64,000 nt of DNA. Origin: Xylophilus ampelinus (lineage in GTDB: Bacteria > Pseudomonadota > Gammaproteobacteria > Burkholderiales > Burkholderiaceae_C). The notes under the pieces were generated by a model, which did not search any database, was not told the DNA's origin, and saw only the letters and a list, made by a program, of their open reading frames with translations. Positions 21,298 to 30,235 of this stretch are shown piece after piece. Numbering within the stretch: the stretch's first letter is position 1; the number at the start of each line of letters is the position of its first letter. The stretch spans positions 1 through 64,000 of the forward strand of contig NZ_CABFMN010000089.1 of NCBI RefSeq assembly GCF_901875635.1, written 5' to 3'. The translations under genes were made by a program, and so were the position numbers.

Positions 21298-21350
21298 GTG
21301 ACGAATTCGGCCACAACGCCCGTCTGGCGGGCGCTGGCGGCCGATTGCAC
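21298..21350 (+). repeat. Dispersed palindromic repeat, short variant (copy 4)
   Basis: It matches the copy at 58904 in GACGAA-n4-GGCC-n-CAACGCCC-n6-CGGGCG, giving a CGCCCG/CGGGCG stem, but lacks the CAGCTA...TAGC tail. It lies between two convergent genes. Confidence 0.6.
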
Positions 21351-21359
21351 TTTCGCCTT

Positions 21360-21764
21360 TCAGGCCTTCTTCGCGGCCTTGGCCTCGAGCATCGCCGCCA
21401 TCTTCTGGTGGATGAGCTGGATCGCCTTGAGCGGGCGGATCATGACCTTGAAGGCGGTGATGCGGCCCTCGGCGTTCCACGTGATCATGTCGATGCCGTT
21501 GACACTGATGCCGTCGATGACGACCTCGAATTCCAGCACCGCATGGTCCGCGGCGACCGTCTCGCGCACGTAGCGGAAGGTGTCGTTGAAGAACACGTCG
21601 AAGGCAGCGCGCAGGTAGGCGGCCGTGATGGGCTTGCCCACCTGCGGCGTGTGGACGACGGGCGAATGGAACACCGCCTCGTCCGCCAGCAGCGTGTCGA
21701 GGCCGGTCATGTCGCGTTCGCGCACCAGGCGGTGCCAGGTGGCCAGGGTGGCGGGGGTGGTCAT
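21360..21764 (-). CDS. SnoaL/NTF2-like protein
   Basis: The 134-residue product has the cone-shaped NTF2-like fold pattern: helix WHRLVRERDMTGLDTLLADE, then FHSPVVHTPQVGKPITAAYL and strands around VLEFEVVIDGISVNGIDMIT. Such proteins are small enzymes or ligand-binding proteins, usually of unknown substrate. The C-terminal tail is Lys/Ala-rich. It is convergent with the patatin-like gene and has no obvious operon partner. Confidence 0.85.
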   Translation of the reverse strand: MTTPATLATWHRLVRERDMTGLDTLLADEAVFHSPVVHTPQVGKPITAAYLRAAFDVFFNDTFRYVRETVAADHAVLEFEVVIDGISVNGIDMITWNAEGRITAFKVMIRPLKAIQLIHQKMAAMLEAKAAKKA

Positions 21765-21838
21765 GCGTGTCTCCTTGGGGTGTTGGAAGCAGGCGGCACG
21801 GTAGCGCAGCCGGTGCCGGGCGCCGGTCCGCTGCGCGA

Positions 21839-22996
21839 CTAGGCGGCGTCGACGAAGCGGCGCATCGCCTCCACCGCGCGCAGCGTCAGCGCCGTCGCAT
21901 CGCCGTCCAGCGCCTGCGGATACGCCGACAGCTTGGCGATGACCAGACCGCGCGCCCCATCCACGAACACGTGCTGGCCGTGGATGCCCATGGCGAAGAC
22001 CAGCGGCTGCTCGCCATCAAGCACGTACCAGCCGCTGCGGTAGTGCATGGGCCGGCGGCCGAAGGCCTGGGCGAATTCGCCCTCGGCCCAGGCCTCGCGG
22101 TCGCCCCCGGCGGCGATGTCAGCGATCCAGTCCGCGGGCACGACTTGCGCGCCGCCACGGCGGCCGCCATCGAGCACGAGCTGCCCGATGCGCGCGAAGT
22201 CGTGCAAGGTGCTGCACAGGCCGCCGGTGGCGCGCGGGGCGCCTTCCCAGTCGAGCGTGATGGCCGCATCGTGCTGGGCGCCGAGCGGGCGCCAGAGCCG
22301 ATCCGACAGCAAGCGGGCCAGCGGCGCGCCGCCCGCACGCTCCAGCACCCAGCCCAGCAAGTCGGTGTTGGCCGACACGTAGCGAAAAGGCCCGCCGTGC
22401 GCCGGCTCGCGCGCGGGCAGGCCGGCCAGGAAGCGGTGCAGCCCTTCGCGCGGCATGCCTTCGGGCACAGCGTCCCAGCCCGTCGCGGCGGCATAACGGC
22501 GCAGGTCTTCAGTGTCCAGGCGCGCATCGGCGCGCATGTCGAGCAGTTGGCGCACGGTCGCGCCCGCATAGCCGGTGTGGGCGACCTCGGGCACGTACTT
22601 TGTGGCCGGCGCGTCCATGTCGAGCCGGCCCTCGCCGGCCAGCACGCCGCACAGCAGGCCGACCACGGACTTGGTGGCCGACATGAGGATGTGCAAGGTC
22701 GAGGGCGCCATGCCTTCGTCCCACCACTCGCACACGATGCGCCCGTGCCGGAGCACGACAAAGGCATCGCTGTGGGTGCGGCGCAGGAAGGCCGCCAGGT
22801 CCAGCGGCGTGCCGCGCGCATCGACGCGGAAGGCTGACCAGTCGATGGGAGCGTCGGGCAGCGGTGCGGCCTGCGCCGGGTCGTGCGCCACGACGGCGGT
22901 GGACAGGATCGCCGGCACCTGCCGGAAGGCGAGGCGTTGATGGGGCGGCTGGCGCCAGTCGGCGAGGGTGGGCGATGCAGAAGGGCTCGAACTCAT
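21839..22996 (-). CDS. Serine hydrolase of the beta-lactamase (class C/esterase) family
   Basis: The 385-residue product has the penicillin-binding fold motifs: S106-A-T-K109 in HILMSATKSVVGLL as nucleophile motif, the Tyr motif in FRYVSANTDLLGW, and MGIHGQHVFVD near the C-terminus. There is no signal peptide, which suggests a cytoplasmic esterase or amidase such as the 6-aminohexanoate-dimer hydrolase or EstB groups rather than a resistance beta-lactamase. Substrate unknown. Confidence 0.88.
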   Translation of the reverse strand: MSSSPSASPTLADWRQPPHQRLAFRQVPAILSTAVVAHDPAQAAPLPDAPIDWSAFRVDARGTPLDLAAFLRRTHSDAFVVLRHGRIVCEWWDEGMAPSTLHILMSATKSVVGLLCGVLAGEGRLDMDAPATKYVPEVAHTGYAGATVRQLLDMRADARLDTEDLRRYAAATGWDAVPEGMPREGLHRFLAGLPAREPAHGGPFRYVSANTDLLGWVLERAGGAPLARLLSDRLWRPLGAQHDAAITLDWEGAPRATGGLCSTLHDFARIGQLVLDGGRRGGAQVVPADWIADIAAGGDREAWAEGEFAQAFGRRPMHYRSGWYVLDGEQPLVFAMGIHGQHVFVDGARGLVIAKLSAYPQALDGDATALTLRAVEAMRRFVDAA

Positions 22997-23050
22997 CGGC
23001 CGAATCTACCGCCGATCACCGACCGAGGTCGCGCCGCCGCCCGAGAGCAC

Positions 23051-23485
23051 TCAGGACGGGAAAAGCTGGAAGGTCCACCACACGTTCAGGGCCAGCACCA
23101 CCATCGCCAGCAGCATCAGCACCAGCAGCTCGCGGCTGCGGCGGCCGGTGGCCAGTTGCCAGCCACCTCCGAGCGCGCTGAAGACACCGACCGCCGCCAC
23201 GCACGCGAAGAGCACCAGCGCCTGCCGGCCCTGCGCGGCGGTGCCGGTGAAGCGGCCGCCGTCCGCATCGGGCACGCCGGGGTTCAGCATGCCGGGCGCG
23301 AGCCGCCAGGCGATCACCGCCATGCCCGCGGCCAGCGACAAGCCGATGACGAGGCTGATCGCGCCGAGCACGGCCACCTGGCGGGCCGAACGCATGGGCT
23401 TGCCGCAGCGCGGGCAGGTGGCGGCGGGCGCCTCGGTGGCGTGGTCACAGGCGAGCGAGAAGCAGACGGCAGCGGGCTTGGTCAT
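23051..23485 (-). CDS. Zinc-ribbon membrane protein
   Basis: The 144-residue product begins with a short zinc-ribbon-like region (Cys-x4-Cys and CPRCGKP near residue 24-30) followed by three hydrophobic segments at about 37-60, 88-108 and 118-138. No family assigned. The ATG at 23485 is preferred over one 72 bases upstream because it directly precedes the conserved-looking cysteine region. It lies at the border of the T6SS module. Confidence 0.65.
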   Translation of the reverse strand: MTKPAAVCFSLACDHATEAPAATCPRCGKPMRSARQVAVLGAISLVIGLSLAAGMAVIAWRLAPGMLNPGVPDADGGRFTGTAAQGRQALVLFACVAAVGVFSALGGGWQLATGRRSRELLVLMLLAMVVLALNVWWTFQLFPS

Positions 23486-23823
23486 GGCCGGGGATTGGGC
23501 CACCGTGGCGCCCCGCTGCCAATGCGCCGGCCGCCCTAGCACGTTCGGCTGTGGCATCTATGCGGGGTTGACAGGCTGGATGCTCAGTTGGACGCATACC
23601 CAGTTGTGAACGATGCACAAGTCGCCCGCCCTCTTCGGGCCGGTCCCCCCGCCGTCTTGATCAGCGTGCCGGCACCGTCATACTCGCAGGTGAGACATCT
23701 CCGCCAATGAATCGGATCACGCGCAAACTTGTGTGATGCACCTGGCCGACCTTGTGGCTCAGCACTACGGAAGTGTCTTGACTTTCATCGTCGACGTGCT
23801 ACGAGCCAAGCAGCGAAGTTCCG
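23486..23823. other. Gap at the border of the T6SS module, possible Rhs remnant
   Basis: No intact gene is seen. On the minus strand a short frame around 23640-23720 reads DPIHWRRCLTCEYDGAGTLI, which resembles one YD/Rhs repeat (pattern YEYDAAGRL). It is flanked by stops and has no start. The rest shows no RNA gene or clear terminator. Confidence 0.35.
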
Positions 23824-24384
23824 TCATCTGCTTGAGATCTTGGATGTTTTTTGCCAGATGACCCTTCCGTTCTTGTAGTGCTCCTCGTATTTGAAAGCGT
23901 CGCCATTTGAAGGGTCGCATGCCTTCCCTCTCTTTGAAATCAAGACATATCCGCCATGCGTCTCCCTATACGTCTCCTCCCACTTCTCACAAGCACTGGC
24001 TTGATTGCACGTCGAGCGCACCGTTCGGGTCTTCTTATCGAACGCCGGGCACGCTAGCCCACTTAAGAAGTTGTTTTTTTCGTAGCCACCTTTATGCTTG
24101 TTAAACAAATAGACATCGAAATGCTTTTCGATCCCAATTTCTCGCAAAACCATGATGTCGGGATAGCCATCATAGTCTGCATCTACGAATTTAGTCTCGC
24201 TGCTTTCGCCATCCATAACGGGGATTTTCGCGATAAATTCGCCTTTTATACGAATTTCGACCCTATCTCCCGCGGATGTTAACTGGACAGTGTGCCTCCT
24301 CCACTCAAATTTCACGCTATCGGCAGCACACACGCCAATCTCGAAGAATAGAAAAAAAATACCAATAAGTATGGATTTTTTCAT
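23824..24384 (-). CDS. Secreted XAC2610-like protein, probable T6SS effector immunity protein
   Basis: The 186-residue product starts with a Lys-Lys, hydrophobic-core signal peptide ending near AADS, so it should act in the periplasm. The body includes ETKFVDADYDGYPDIMVL and an EKHFDVYLFNKHKGGY segment, typical of XAC2610-related proteins. XAC2610 of Xanthomonas is reported as the immunity partner of a secreted peptidoglycan hydrolase (XAC2609). Here the gene directly follows a GH19-type effector, stop to start without a gap, which supports the same role. It is markedly AT-richer than its neighbours. Six cysteines could form disulfides. Confidence 0.75.
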   Translation of the reverse strand: MKKSILIGIFFLFFEIGVCAADSVKFEWRRHTVQLTSAGDRVEIRIKGEFIAKIPVMDGESSETKFVDADYDGYPDIMVLREIGIEKHFDVYLFNKHKGGYEKNNFLSGLACPAFDKKTRTVRSTCNQASACEKWEETYRETHGGYVLISKRGKACDPSNGDAFKYEEHYKNGRVIWQKTSKISSR

Positions 24385-26652
24385 TTATGGCCGTTGTCTT
24401 ACGATTTTCATTTCGTCTGCTTCCATGACGACATTCAAAGCATTTGCAAGCACATTGTTCCGGGGGATTAGCCCGTTAACTGCACCGGTAGAGTTTGCAT
24501 TTCCGGTATTGATCGCCCGCGCCACCTGCTCAGCTTGCAGAGAGGAATAATAATTGATACTTGTGAGCGAGCCTTGGCACGACCGGGATGAGTAGCTGTA
24601 ATTCGTGCATACGTTTTGCAATTTCGAAGACTGAATCGCTGGGTGCACATCGGCATATTGACTGATATTCACAGCAGCGTTCCCCGATCTGGCGCATGTG
24701 ATCCAGTAATATCCAGCGCTGTCAGCCGCACGCCAGACATCAGTCTCTAAAGAATCCCTGAAAGCGCTGGCCGCTTGGGACTGCCACCCTCTAAAATCGC
24801 CATAATTTCTATAATTAATTTCCCAGGTCAACTGAAGCAAGCCTCGTCCATACCATGGTGCATATTTGGTTCCGTTTCCGCCAAGTTCTGAGGTGCGAGA
24901 AAGGTAAATGGTTTCTTGAATGCTATTTGCGAGAAAGTAGCAGAGCCTGGTTTTGGCGACTGAGATGCCATACTTCCTGAAGGTGCAATTCAGGGGAGTA
25001 AGAAAGCGATTTGCCCTATCCAGCGCGGTGGTCCACCCTATCGTGGATTGGGGATGGACAACACTGCCCGTAGCGCTTCGCGTTTGCTCAATGGCGTCTC
25101 TAGGGATGCACTGCGCCAATTCTCTGGCGCTCAACCACCCGCACATGCGCATATGGCTGATGAACGTCCTCGGATGCAAATGCCAAGTCGCTGCCTTGTA
25201 CTCCTCGGGCAGGTCATCGAAGCTGATGGCCTTGCAGTGCGCCTCGAACTCCTCCCACCCCTTGCCCGGCTCGACCCTGAACTCGTCATCGGTCTTGAGC
25301 CACTCGTAGCGCTGGGCGATGGTGCCTCGGTCCCACTCGGTCGGGAACTTGCAGATGGCTCGCTTGAACGTGTGGCGCACCCCGGCATCGCCCAGCCGCC
25401 GCGCCAGCACCGCGCGTTGCCGGATGCTCTCGGGCGCCTTCGGATCGCGGATGGCGCGTTTGAGGTCCAATGAGTCGCAGCGCTGGTTGTCCGAAGTCGG
25501 ATCGTCGCCATAGCACTGCCAGCCCAGGAACGCAGGGAAGTCGGCGTCGCTGAACTTGAAGGTGCCCGGTGCGTTCAGGTCTGCCCATACGGCACCGCCC
25601 GAGGTGGGAACCTGGCGCCAATGCGCCGCATTGCCTGGCAAGGGGTCGGGTCCCAGGTTGCGGCCGAAGCGCAGCAGCTCGTACCAGCCGCTCGGGCTGC
25701 TGGTGGCCTGCACGGCGGCGCCCAGGCTGGCGTGCCGCCGGTTGGCTTCAGCATACAGGTTGTATTCGAAATCCGGCTCGGAGTGAGACTGCCCGATCGG
25801 GGTGCCCACGGGCGATCCGTCGGCACCCTCGGTGGCCCGGTAGCTGCTGACCTTGGCGGTGCCGTTGCGATAGCGGATTTCAACCCACTGCGCTTCTTGC
25901 AAGGTGCCTGCGACAGCGCCGCGCCTGAGGTGGCTGACTGGGACGGCGGCGCTGGTGGGGGTGCCCGCCCGCAGGTAGACGTAGACGCTGCCGAACACGC
26001 TGTCGGTGCGGCCATCGGCCGTGGGCGCTGTGGCCGGGTCGCGCCAGGTGAGGGGCCGGCCGGCGCCCAAGAGCTTCTGCAATTCGGCGGTGTTCAGGCA
26101 AATCTCGAAATGGATCTGGTGCTCGCGCCCGAGGATGCGGCCTGCCGTGCCGATGGCGTCCTTGCGCCAGATGGGCTGCTTCTCCACCACGGCGGCCTCG
26201 ATGCGCGACAGGTGCATGTACACGCTGTAGTAGCTCACGGTGGTGGGCGTGTTGCCGCTCGCGCCGATGTCGGTGGTGTGCCGCACGATCACGATACCGC
26301 TGTCGCTCCAGGCGGGCTCGCTGCCGTAGGGGTTGTAGTTCTGCGGGTCGGCCGGATCGATGTTGGCGGGTTTGGGTTCGCGCTTGAAGATGACGGTGCC
26401 GTCGGCGATGGCGCGCACGGGCAGGCGAAGTGGCACCGGCGCTGCGGGGCTTTGCGTGACAGGGGCCTGGGCGTTGCGCGGCGCGTTGATGTGCAGGCCG
26501 TTGTGCCAGGTCAAGGCGGTGGTCAGCGGGTACGAGCCCAAGGGGGCGCCGCCGGAGTTGGGGGCGATGTCGATCGCGTCGGGCATGGCCGCGCGCACGA
26601 AGGCCTCGTCGTCGGCATCGGGCGCTGGCAGGAAGGGCGGGCTGATGAGCAT
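24385..26652 (-). CDS. T6SS effector: M23-like domain plus GH19-type muramidase
   Basis: The 755-residue product follows vgrG by 48 bases. Residues about 40-190 resemble an M23 peptidase (WHNGLHI, YYSVYMHLSR, REHQIHFEICLN), but the usual H-x-H is altered, so it may be inactive or used for wall binding. An SH3-like region follows (about 205-330). A middle segment with IAQRYEWLK and ATWHLHPRTFISHMRMCGWL is one I associate with T6SS lysozyme effectors. Residues 551-755 are GH19-like: LCYFLANSIQETIYLSRTSE with candidate catalytic Glu near 580, and YGRGLLQLTWEINYRNYG. It would cleave peptidoglycan in a rival's periplasm after delivery by VgrG. The last third is AT-rich, unlike the first two. Confidence 0.82.
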   Translation of the reverse strand: MLISPPFLPAPDADDEAFVRAAMPDAIDIAPNSGGAPLGSYPLTTALTWHNGLHINAPRNAQAPVTQSPAAPVPLRLPVRAIADGTVIFKREPKPANIDPADPQNYNPYGSEPAWSDSGIVIVRHTTDIGASGNTPTTVSYYSVYMHLSRIEAAVVEKQPIWRKDAIGTAGRILGREHQIHFEICLNTAELQKLLGAGRPLTWRDPATAPTADGRTDSVFGSVYVYLRAGTPTSAAVPVSHLRRGAVAGTLQEAQWVEIRYRNGTAKVSSYRATEGADGSPVGTPIGQSHSEPDFEYNLYAEANRRHASLGAAVQATSSPSGWYELLRFGRNLGPDPLPGNAAHWRQVPTSGGAVWADLNAPGTFKFSDADFPAFLGWQCYGDDPTSDNQRCDSLDLKRAIRDPKAPESIRQRAVLARRLGDAGVRHTFKRAICKFPTEWDRGTIAQRYEWLKTDDEFRVEPGKGWEEFEAHCKAISFDDLPEEYKAATWHLHPRTFISHMRMCGWLSARELAQCIPRDAIEQTRSATGSVVHPQSTIGWTTALDRANRFLTPLNCTFRKYGISVAKTRLCYFLANSIQETIYLSRTSELGGNGTKYAPWYGRGLLQLTWEINYRNYGDFRGWQSQAASAFRDSLETDVWRAADSAGYYWITCARSGNAAVNISQYADVHPAIQSSKLQNVCTNYSYSSRSCQGSLTSINYYSSLQAEQVARAINTGNANSTGAVNGLIPRNNVLANALNVVMEADEMKIVRQRP

Positions 26653-26700
26653 GTGTGACAGACTTCTTTCAATCGGGACTCGGCGCTTCTTCTTGTGATG

Positions 26701-29256
26701 TCAGGCGGACGGGGAAAATTTGCGCACGCCATGTCCCTGGCCTACGAAAGCTCCTTGAGCAAATGAAGGCATGTCGGTCGGCCGGCTCATCGGCCCCACC
26801 TGTGCATGCAGCGCCGCATGCTCCAGCCACGTTCCGGCCGTGCCATGCGTGATGCCGCTGGCGCTCCACTCCGAGTAGCTGCCCCCGCCGATGATCACGA
26901 CCTTCTTCCTGGCGTCGATGCGCAGTTCACCCTCGATGCTCTTGATCGTCACGTCCTTGTGGGCCACCAGGGTCACTTCGTTCTGGTGGGCCTGAACCTC
27001 GACGGGGTCTTCGCTAGCGATCCATCGGATGCCACCCTGGTGGGTGAAGGCGCGTATGCCGCGGGCGGCGCTGGCCAGCCAGCGCTTGGCTGCGCTGATG
27101 GAGGTGTGGCCCTGGCTGGTGATGGCGGCGTGTTCGCCGGTGTGCACATGGATCGGCCCGGGTGTGCCGGCTTCGATGCCGGCCGGGCTGACAAGCACCA
27201 GATGCGGCGCCGTCAACTCGCCCATCGCCTCGCCGCAGCCCTGAATGGCATCGTTCTGACTCTTGAGCGCCTTCTGCACCTCGTCCTGGTCGCTGTCGCC
27301 GTCTTGCGCCTTGTGGGCGCGGGCGTTCTCGGCCAGGGCGTCATGCTGGTCTTGGGCCACCTTCAGGCGGGCCGTGGTCTCGCCCATGTCCTTCGCATGG
27401 TTCGCCGCATGGCCCCGCGCCTCGGTGGTGATGAGCAGCCCATCCTGGGCGCGCACGGCCCCGTGGCCGTCCGTGCGCAGTTCGAAGCCCTGGCCTCTTG
27501 GGTCTTTTCTGCCCGCGTTGTCCTCGATCCGCGTGATGTGCCCCAGGCTCAGGCTGGAGCTTTGGTGGTCGCTCTTGAGCTGCACTTGGATCTTGCCGTC
27601 CGTGTCATCCAGGATCAGATGGTTGCTCCGGCCTGCCGCACTGTTGCCTCCGCCTTCGGTCAGCTCCCGGCTCCTGAAGCCAGAGAGGGCGCTTTGGCTG
27701 GGCAGCTCCCACGGCGGCAGGTTCATCTGGTTGTGCACCCGACCCGTGCAGATCGGCAGGTCCGGGTCCCCGCCGATGAAGTCCACGATCACTTCCTGGC
27801 CGATTCTTGGGAGGTGAACGCCCCCCAGCTGGTTGCCCGCCCACGGGCTGGAGACTCGCAGCCAGCAGGTGCTGTGCTGGTTCTTCTGCCCGAGGCGGTC
27901 CCAGGGGAACTGGACCTTGATTCTTCCCAGCTCATCGGTCCAGATGTTCTGGCCTTCGGGGCCGACGACCAGCGCCACCTGCGGGCCGTGGGTGTGAGGC
28001 TTGGCGTGGGCGGGCTCGGGCCTCAGGGGCTCGCTCATGGGATGGGCCGTCAGGTCCACCTGCACACGCCACGCCTGCCTTCTGTCCCGGCTCGCATCCT
28101 TGTTCTGGCTGTCCTGGCCCACGTCCTCGATCAGGAAGTCGGTGTCCAGGACCAGGTACTCGGCGTTGGCGTCTTGCCTGGGGTGCTTACTCAGTTGGAA
28201 GGTGCAGCCGGGGACCATGCCCCGCAGGTTGCCGCTGGCTCTGGCTCTGGCCCCGCGGGTGCGCAACTGCTGCATGCGCAGGCGGGCCAGGTGGTCGCCT
28301 TCTGCCTGGGGATCGTTGGCCTCTGCGGTCCCCGCCCGGGGCTGGGCGTAGTGGCTGCCCGCACGGTCGGCATGCCACTGGTACACCTCTGCACCGTTCT
28401 GCCCTGTGGGGCGCGGGTCCTTGCGGCCGGTGCTCAGGTCGGCTCTGGGGCGGGTGTAGTCGTAGTCCCGGGTGCTGTAGCGGCCGCTGGTGAGTTGGTG
28501 GTGGGGGATGAAGGCATGCAGGTACTCGGCGTCGAGTTTCCAGCCGGGGGCGTGGTACTCCACCTGCTGGTAGGCGGCGCTGGGGTTCTTCCGGTGGCCG
28601 CCCAGGTTGTCGATGAGGACCAGCCTGTGCTTGCCCTTCGAGTGCTCGAAGAAGTAGTTGATGCCCCATTCCTGGGTGAGCCGCTCGAAGAAGCTCAGAT
28701 CGCTCTCGTTGAACTGGGTCTGGTAGTCCCGGGCCGGATAGGTCTCGACCAGGCGCTTGTCGACGGGGAAGGAGTAGTCGGCGAGCAGTTCATCGAGGAT
28801 TTCGACGACGGTCTTGTTCTGGAAGATCTTGCAGTCGGTGCTCAAGGAGGCCAGGTGCAGCCAGGGGCGCAGGACGAGGCGGTACTGGATGTGGCGGCCT
28901 TCTTCGCCCCACAAAGCAGCTTCGGTGATGAGGGCATTGATCTCGCGGGTGCCCGAGCCGATGCGGTCCACAGAGGGGCCGACGGCACCGGGCAGGAATT
29001 CGCCGGCACCGTCCAGTTCGATGAAGCAGTTGATCTCGCGACCGATGAAGGCGTCGAGGTCGAAGTCGGTGGCGCCTGAAGCTCCCAGGTTCAGGGCATC
29101 GGGGGTCTTGAGCAGCAGCTCGTACTCGAACAGGTGGTTCAGGCCCTCGCGGCCCGAGAGCCGCACGGGCTCCAGGGCGGGCTGCCCCCCATGCAAAGGA
29201 ATGGCATCGCTGCGGATGCGAAGCGTGCGCGCAGATGTGCCGCCGAAATCGGTCAT
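26701..29256 (-). CDS. vgrG: Type VI secretion VgrG spike protein with DUF2345 extension
   Basis: The 851-residue product starts at the ATG at 29256, with GGGAGG just upstream; the frame extends further but without need. Residues 1-400 form the gp27-like hub (LSGREGLNHLFEYELLLKTP; LTQEWGINYFFEHSKGKHRL). The gp5-like OB fold follows (ELGRIKVQFPWD; RVSSPWAGNQLGGVHLPRIG; GRVHNQMNLPPW), then a DUF2345 domain (about 600-790) ending in the beta-helical needle region. It tips the Hcp tube and carries the effector encoded next. No other T6SS core genes are in the window, so this is an orphan vgrG island. Confidence 0.96.
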   Translation of the reverse strand: MTDFGGTSARTLRIRSDAIPLHGGQPALEPVRLSGREGLNHLFEYELLLKTPDALNLGASGATDFDLDAFIGREINCFIELDGAGEFLPGAVGPSVDRIGSGTREINALITEAALWGEEGRHIQYRLVLRPWLHLASLSTDCKIFQNKTVVEILDELLADYSFPVDKRLVETYPARDYQTQFNESDLSFFERLTQEWGINYFFEHSKGKHRLVLIDNLGGHRKNPSAAYQQVEYHAPGWKLDAEYLHAFIPHHQLTSGRYSTRDYDYTRPRADLSTGRKDPRPTGQNGAEVYQWHADRAGSHYAQPRAGTAEANDPQAEGDHLARLRMQQLRTRGARARASGNLRGMVPGCTFQLSKHPRQDANAEYLVLDTDFLIEDVGQDSQNKDASRDRRQAWRVQVDLTAHPMSEPLRPEPAHAKPHTHGPQVALVVGPEGQNIWTDELGRIKVQFPWDRLGQKNQHSTCWLRVSSPWAGNQLGGVHLPRIGQEVIVDFIGGDPDLPICTGRVHNQMNLPPWELPSQSALSGFRSRELTEGGGNSAAGRSNHLILDDTDGKIQVQLKSDHQSSSLSLGHITRIEDNAGRKDPRGQGFELRTDGHGAVRAQDGLLITTEARGHAANHAKDMGETTARLKVAQDQHDALAENARAHKAQDGDSDQDEVQKALKSQNDAIQGCGEAMGELTAPHLVLVSPAGIEAGTPGPIHVHTGEHAAITSQGHTSISAAKRWLASAARGIRAFTHQGGIRWIASEDPVEVQAHQNEVTLVAHKDVTIKSIEGELRIDARKKVVIIGGGSYSEWSASGITHGTAGTWLEHAALHAQVGPMSRPTDMPSFAQGAFVGQGHGVRKFSPSA

Positions 29257-29522
29257 GACAAGCCTCCCTGGCCTTCTTGCTGGTGTGCGGCTGCGTGTGA
29301 CACCGCAACCGCCGAAACAATCGTAGTCCACCGGTACGGCAATGGACTGGCACGGCTGCCCACGAGGTGGGAGAACCCGCGAACGAAAGCACCAAGGAAC
29401 GACAAGTTCTCCACACTTGCAGCGCCGACCAGCGCGGTCCGCGGCGCGGGGCTATCGGCGCCGGCCTGACCCGCCACGCGCCTCTGGCCGCCGGAGCCTG
29501 CCGCCCCGCCGGATCAATACGT

Positions 29523-30230
29523 CTATGCAGGTGGGATGGGCCCAATGCCCAGTTCGGCGCAGACCCGCTCGAGCGTGGCGCGCAGCGTGGCAACCTCCGC
29601 CTCGAGCTGCCCGACGCGCTCCTGCAGCGCACTGCCGGCGGGCTCGGGGCGCGCGGCGGCGGCAGGCGCCGCGGCCAGCAACTCCTCGGACGGCGGCCCG
29701 GCCAGCAGGTGCATCCAGCGGCTTTCGCGCGCGCCCGGCAGTCGCGGCAGCTTGACCACCAAGGCGCCGGCCGGCCGCTCGGCCAGCTCGTCGAGGAAAG
29801 CCTCCACCGAGGAGATGTCGGCGAAGTTGTGCATGCGGTCGCTGGCGATGCGCAGCTCGCCCGCGGTCTGCGGGCCGCGCAGCATCAGCACCGCCAGCAG
29901 GATGACCGACTGCGAAGGCAGCTTGAGCACCCGGTCGGCGTTGTGGCCGTAGCGCATCGCGCGGCCGCCGCTCGACTCGGTCACCAGCGCGTGGGCGCGC
30001 AGCCCTTCGAGCGCGGCCTGCACCTGCGCGTCGGACAGTTCGAGCACCGGCTGCCGGCTGGTCTTCTGGTTGCAGCCGGCCACCAGGCTGTTGAGCGTCA
30101 GCGGGTAGGTGTCGGGCACCGTGCGCTGCTTCTCGATCAGCACGCCGAGCACGCGCGTCTCGGCGGCATCGAGCGTCCAGCCCGGGCCGGATGCGGCCGC
30201 GGGCGCCGTTGCGTCGGGCGTCTCGCTCAA
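29523..30230 (-). CDS. YceH family (UPF0502/DUF480) protein, TTG start
   Basis: The 235-residue product carries the DUF480 signature LGVLIEKQRTVPDTYPLTLN and LVAGCNQKTSR, which form tandem winged-helix domains; a C-terminal coiled coil (ALQERVGQLEAEVATLRATL) follows an Ala-rich linker. Function of the family is not established. No ATG fits: the best start is TTG at 30230, six bases after the stop of the dehydrogenase gene, with AAGGG about ten bases upstream. This suggests coupling to the upstream gene. Confidence 0.88.
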   Translation of the reverse strand: MSETPDATAPAAASGPGWTLDAAETRVLGVLIEKQRTVPDTYPLTLNSLVAGCNQKTSRQPVLELSDAQVQAALEGLRAHALVTESSGGRAMRYGHNADRVLKLPSQSVILLAVLMLRGPQTAGELRIASDRMHNFADISSVEAFLDELAERPAGALVVKLPRLPGARESRWMHLLAGPPSEELLAAAPAAAARPEPAGSALQERVGQLEAEVATLRATLERVCAELGIGPIPPA

Positions 30231-30235
30231 CGCCG

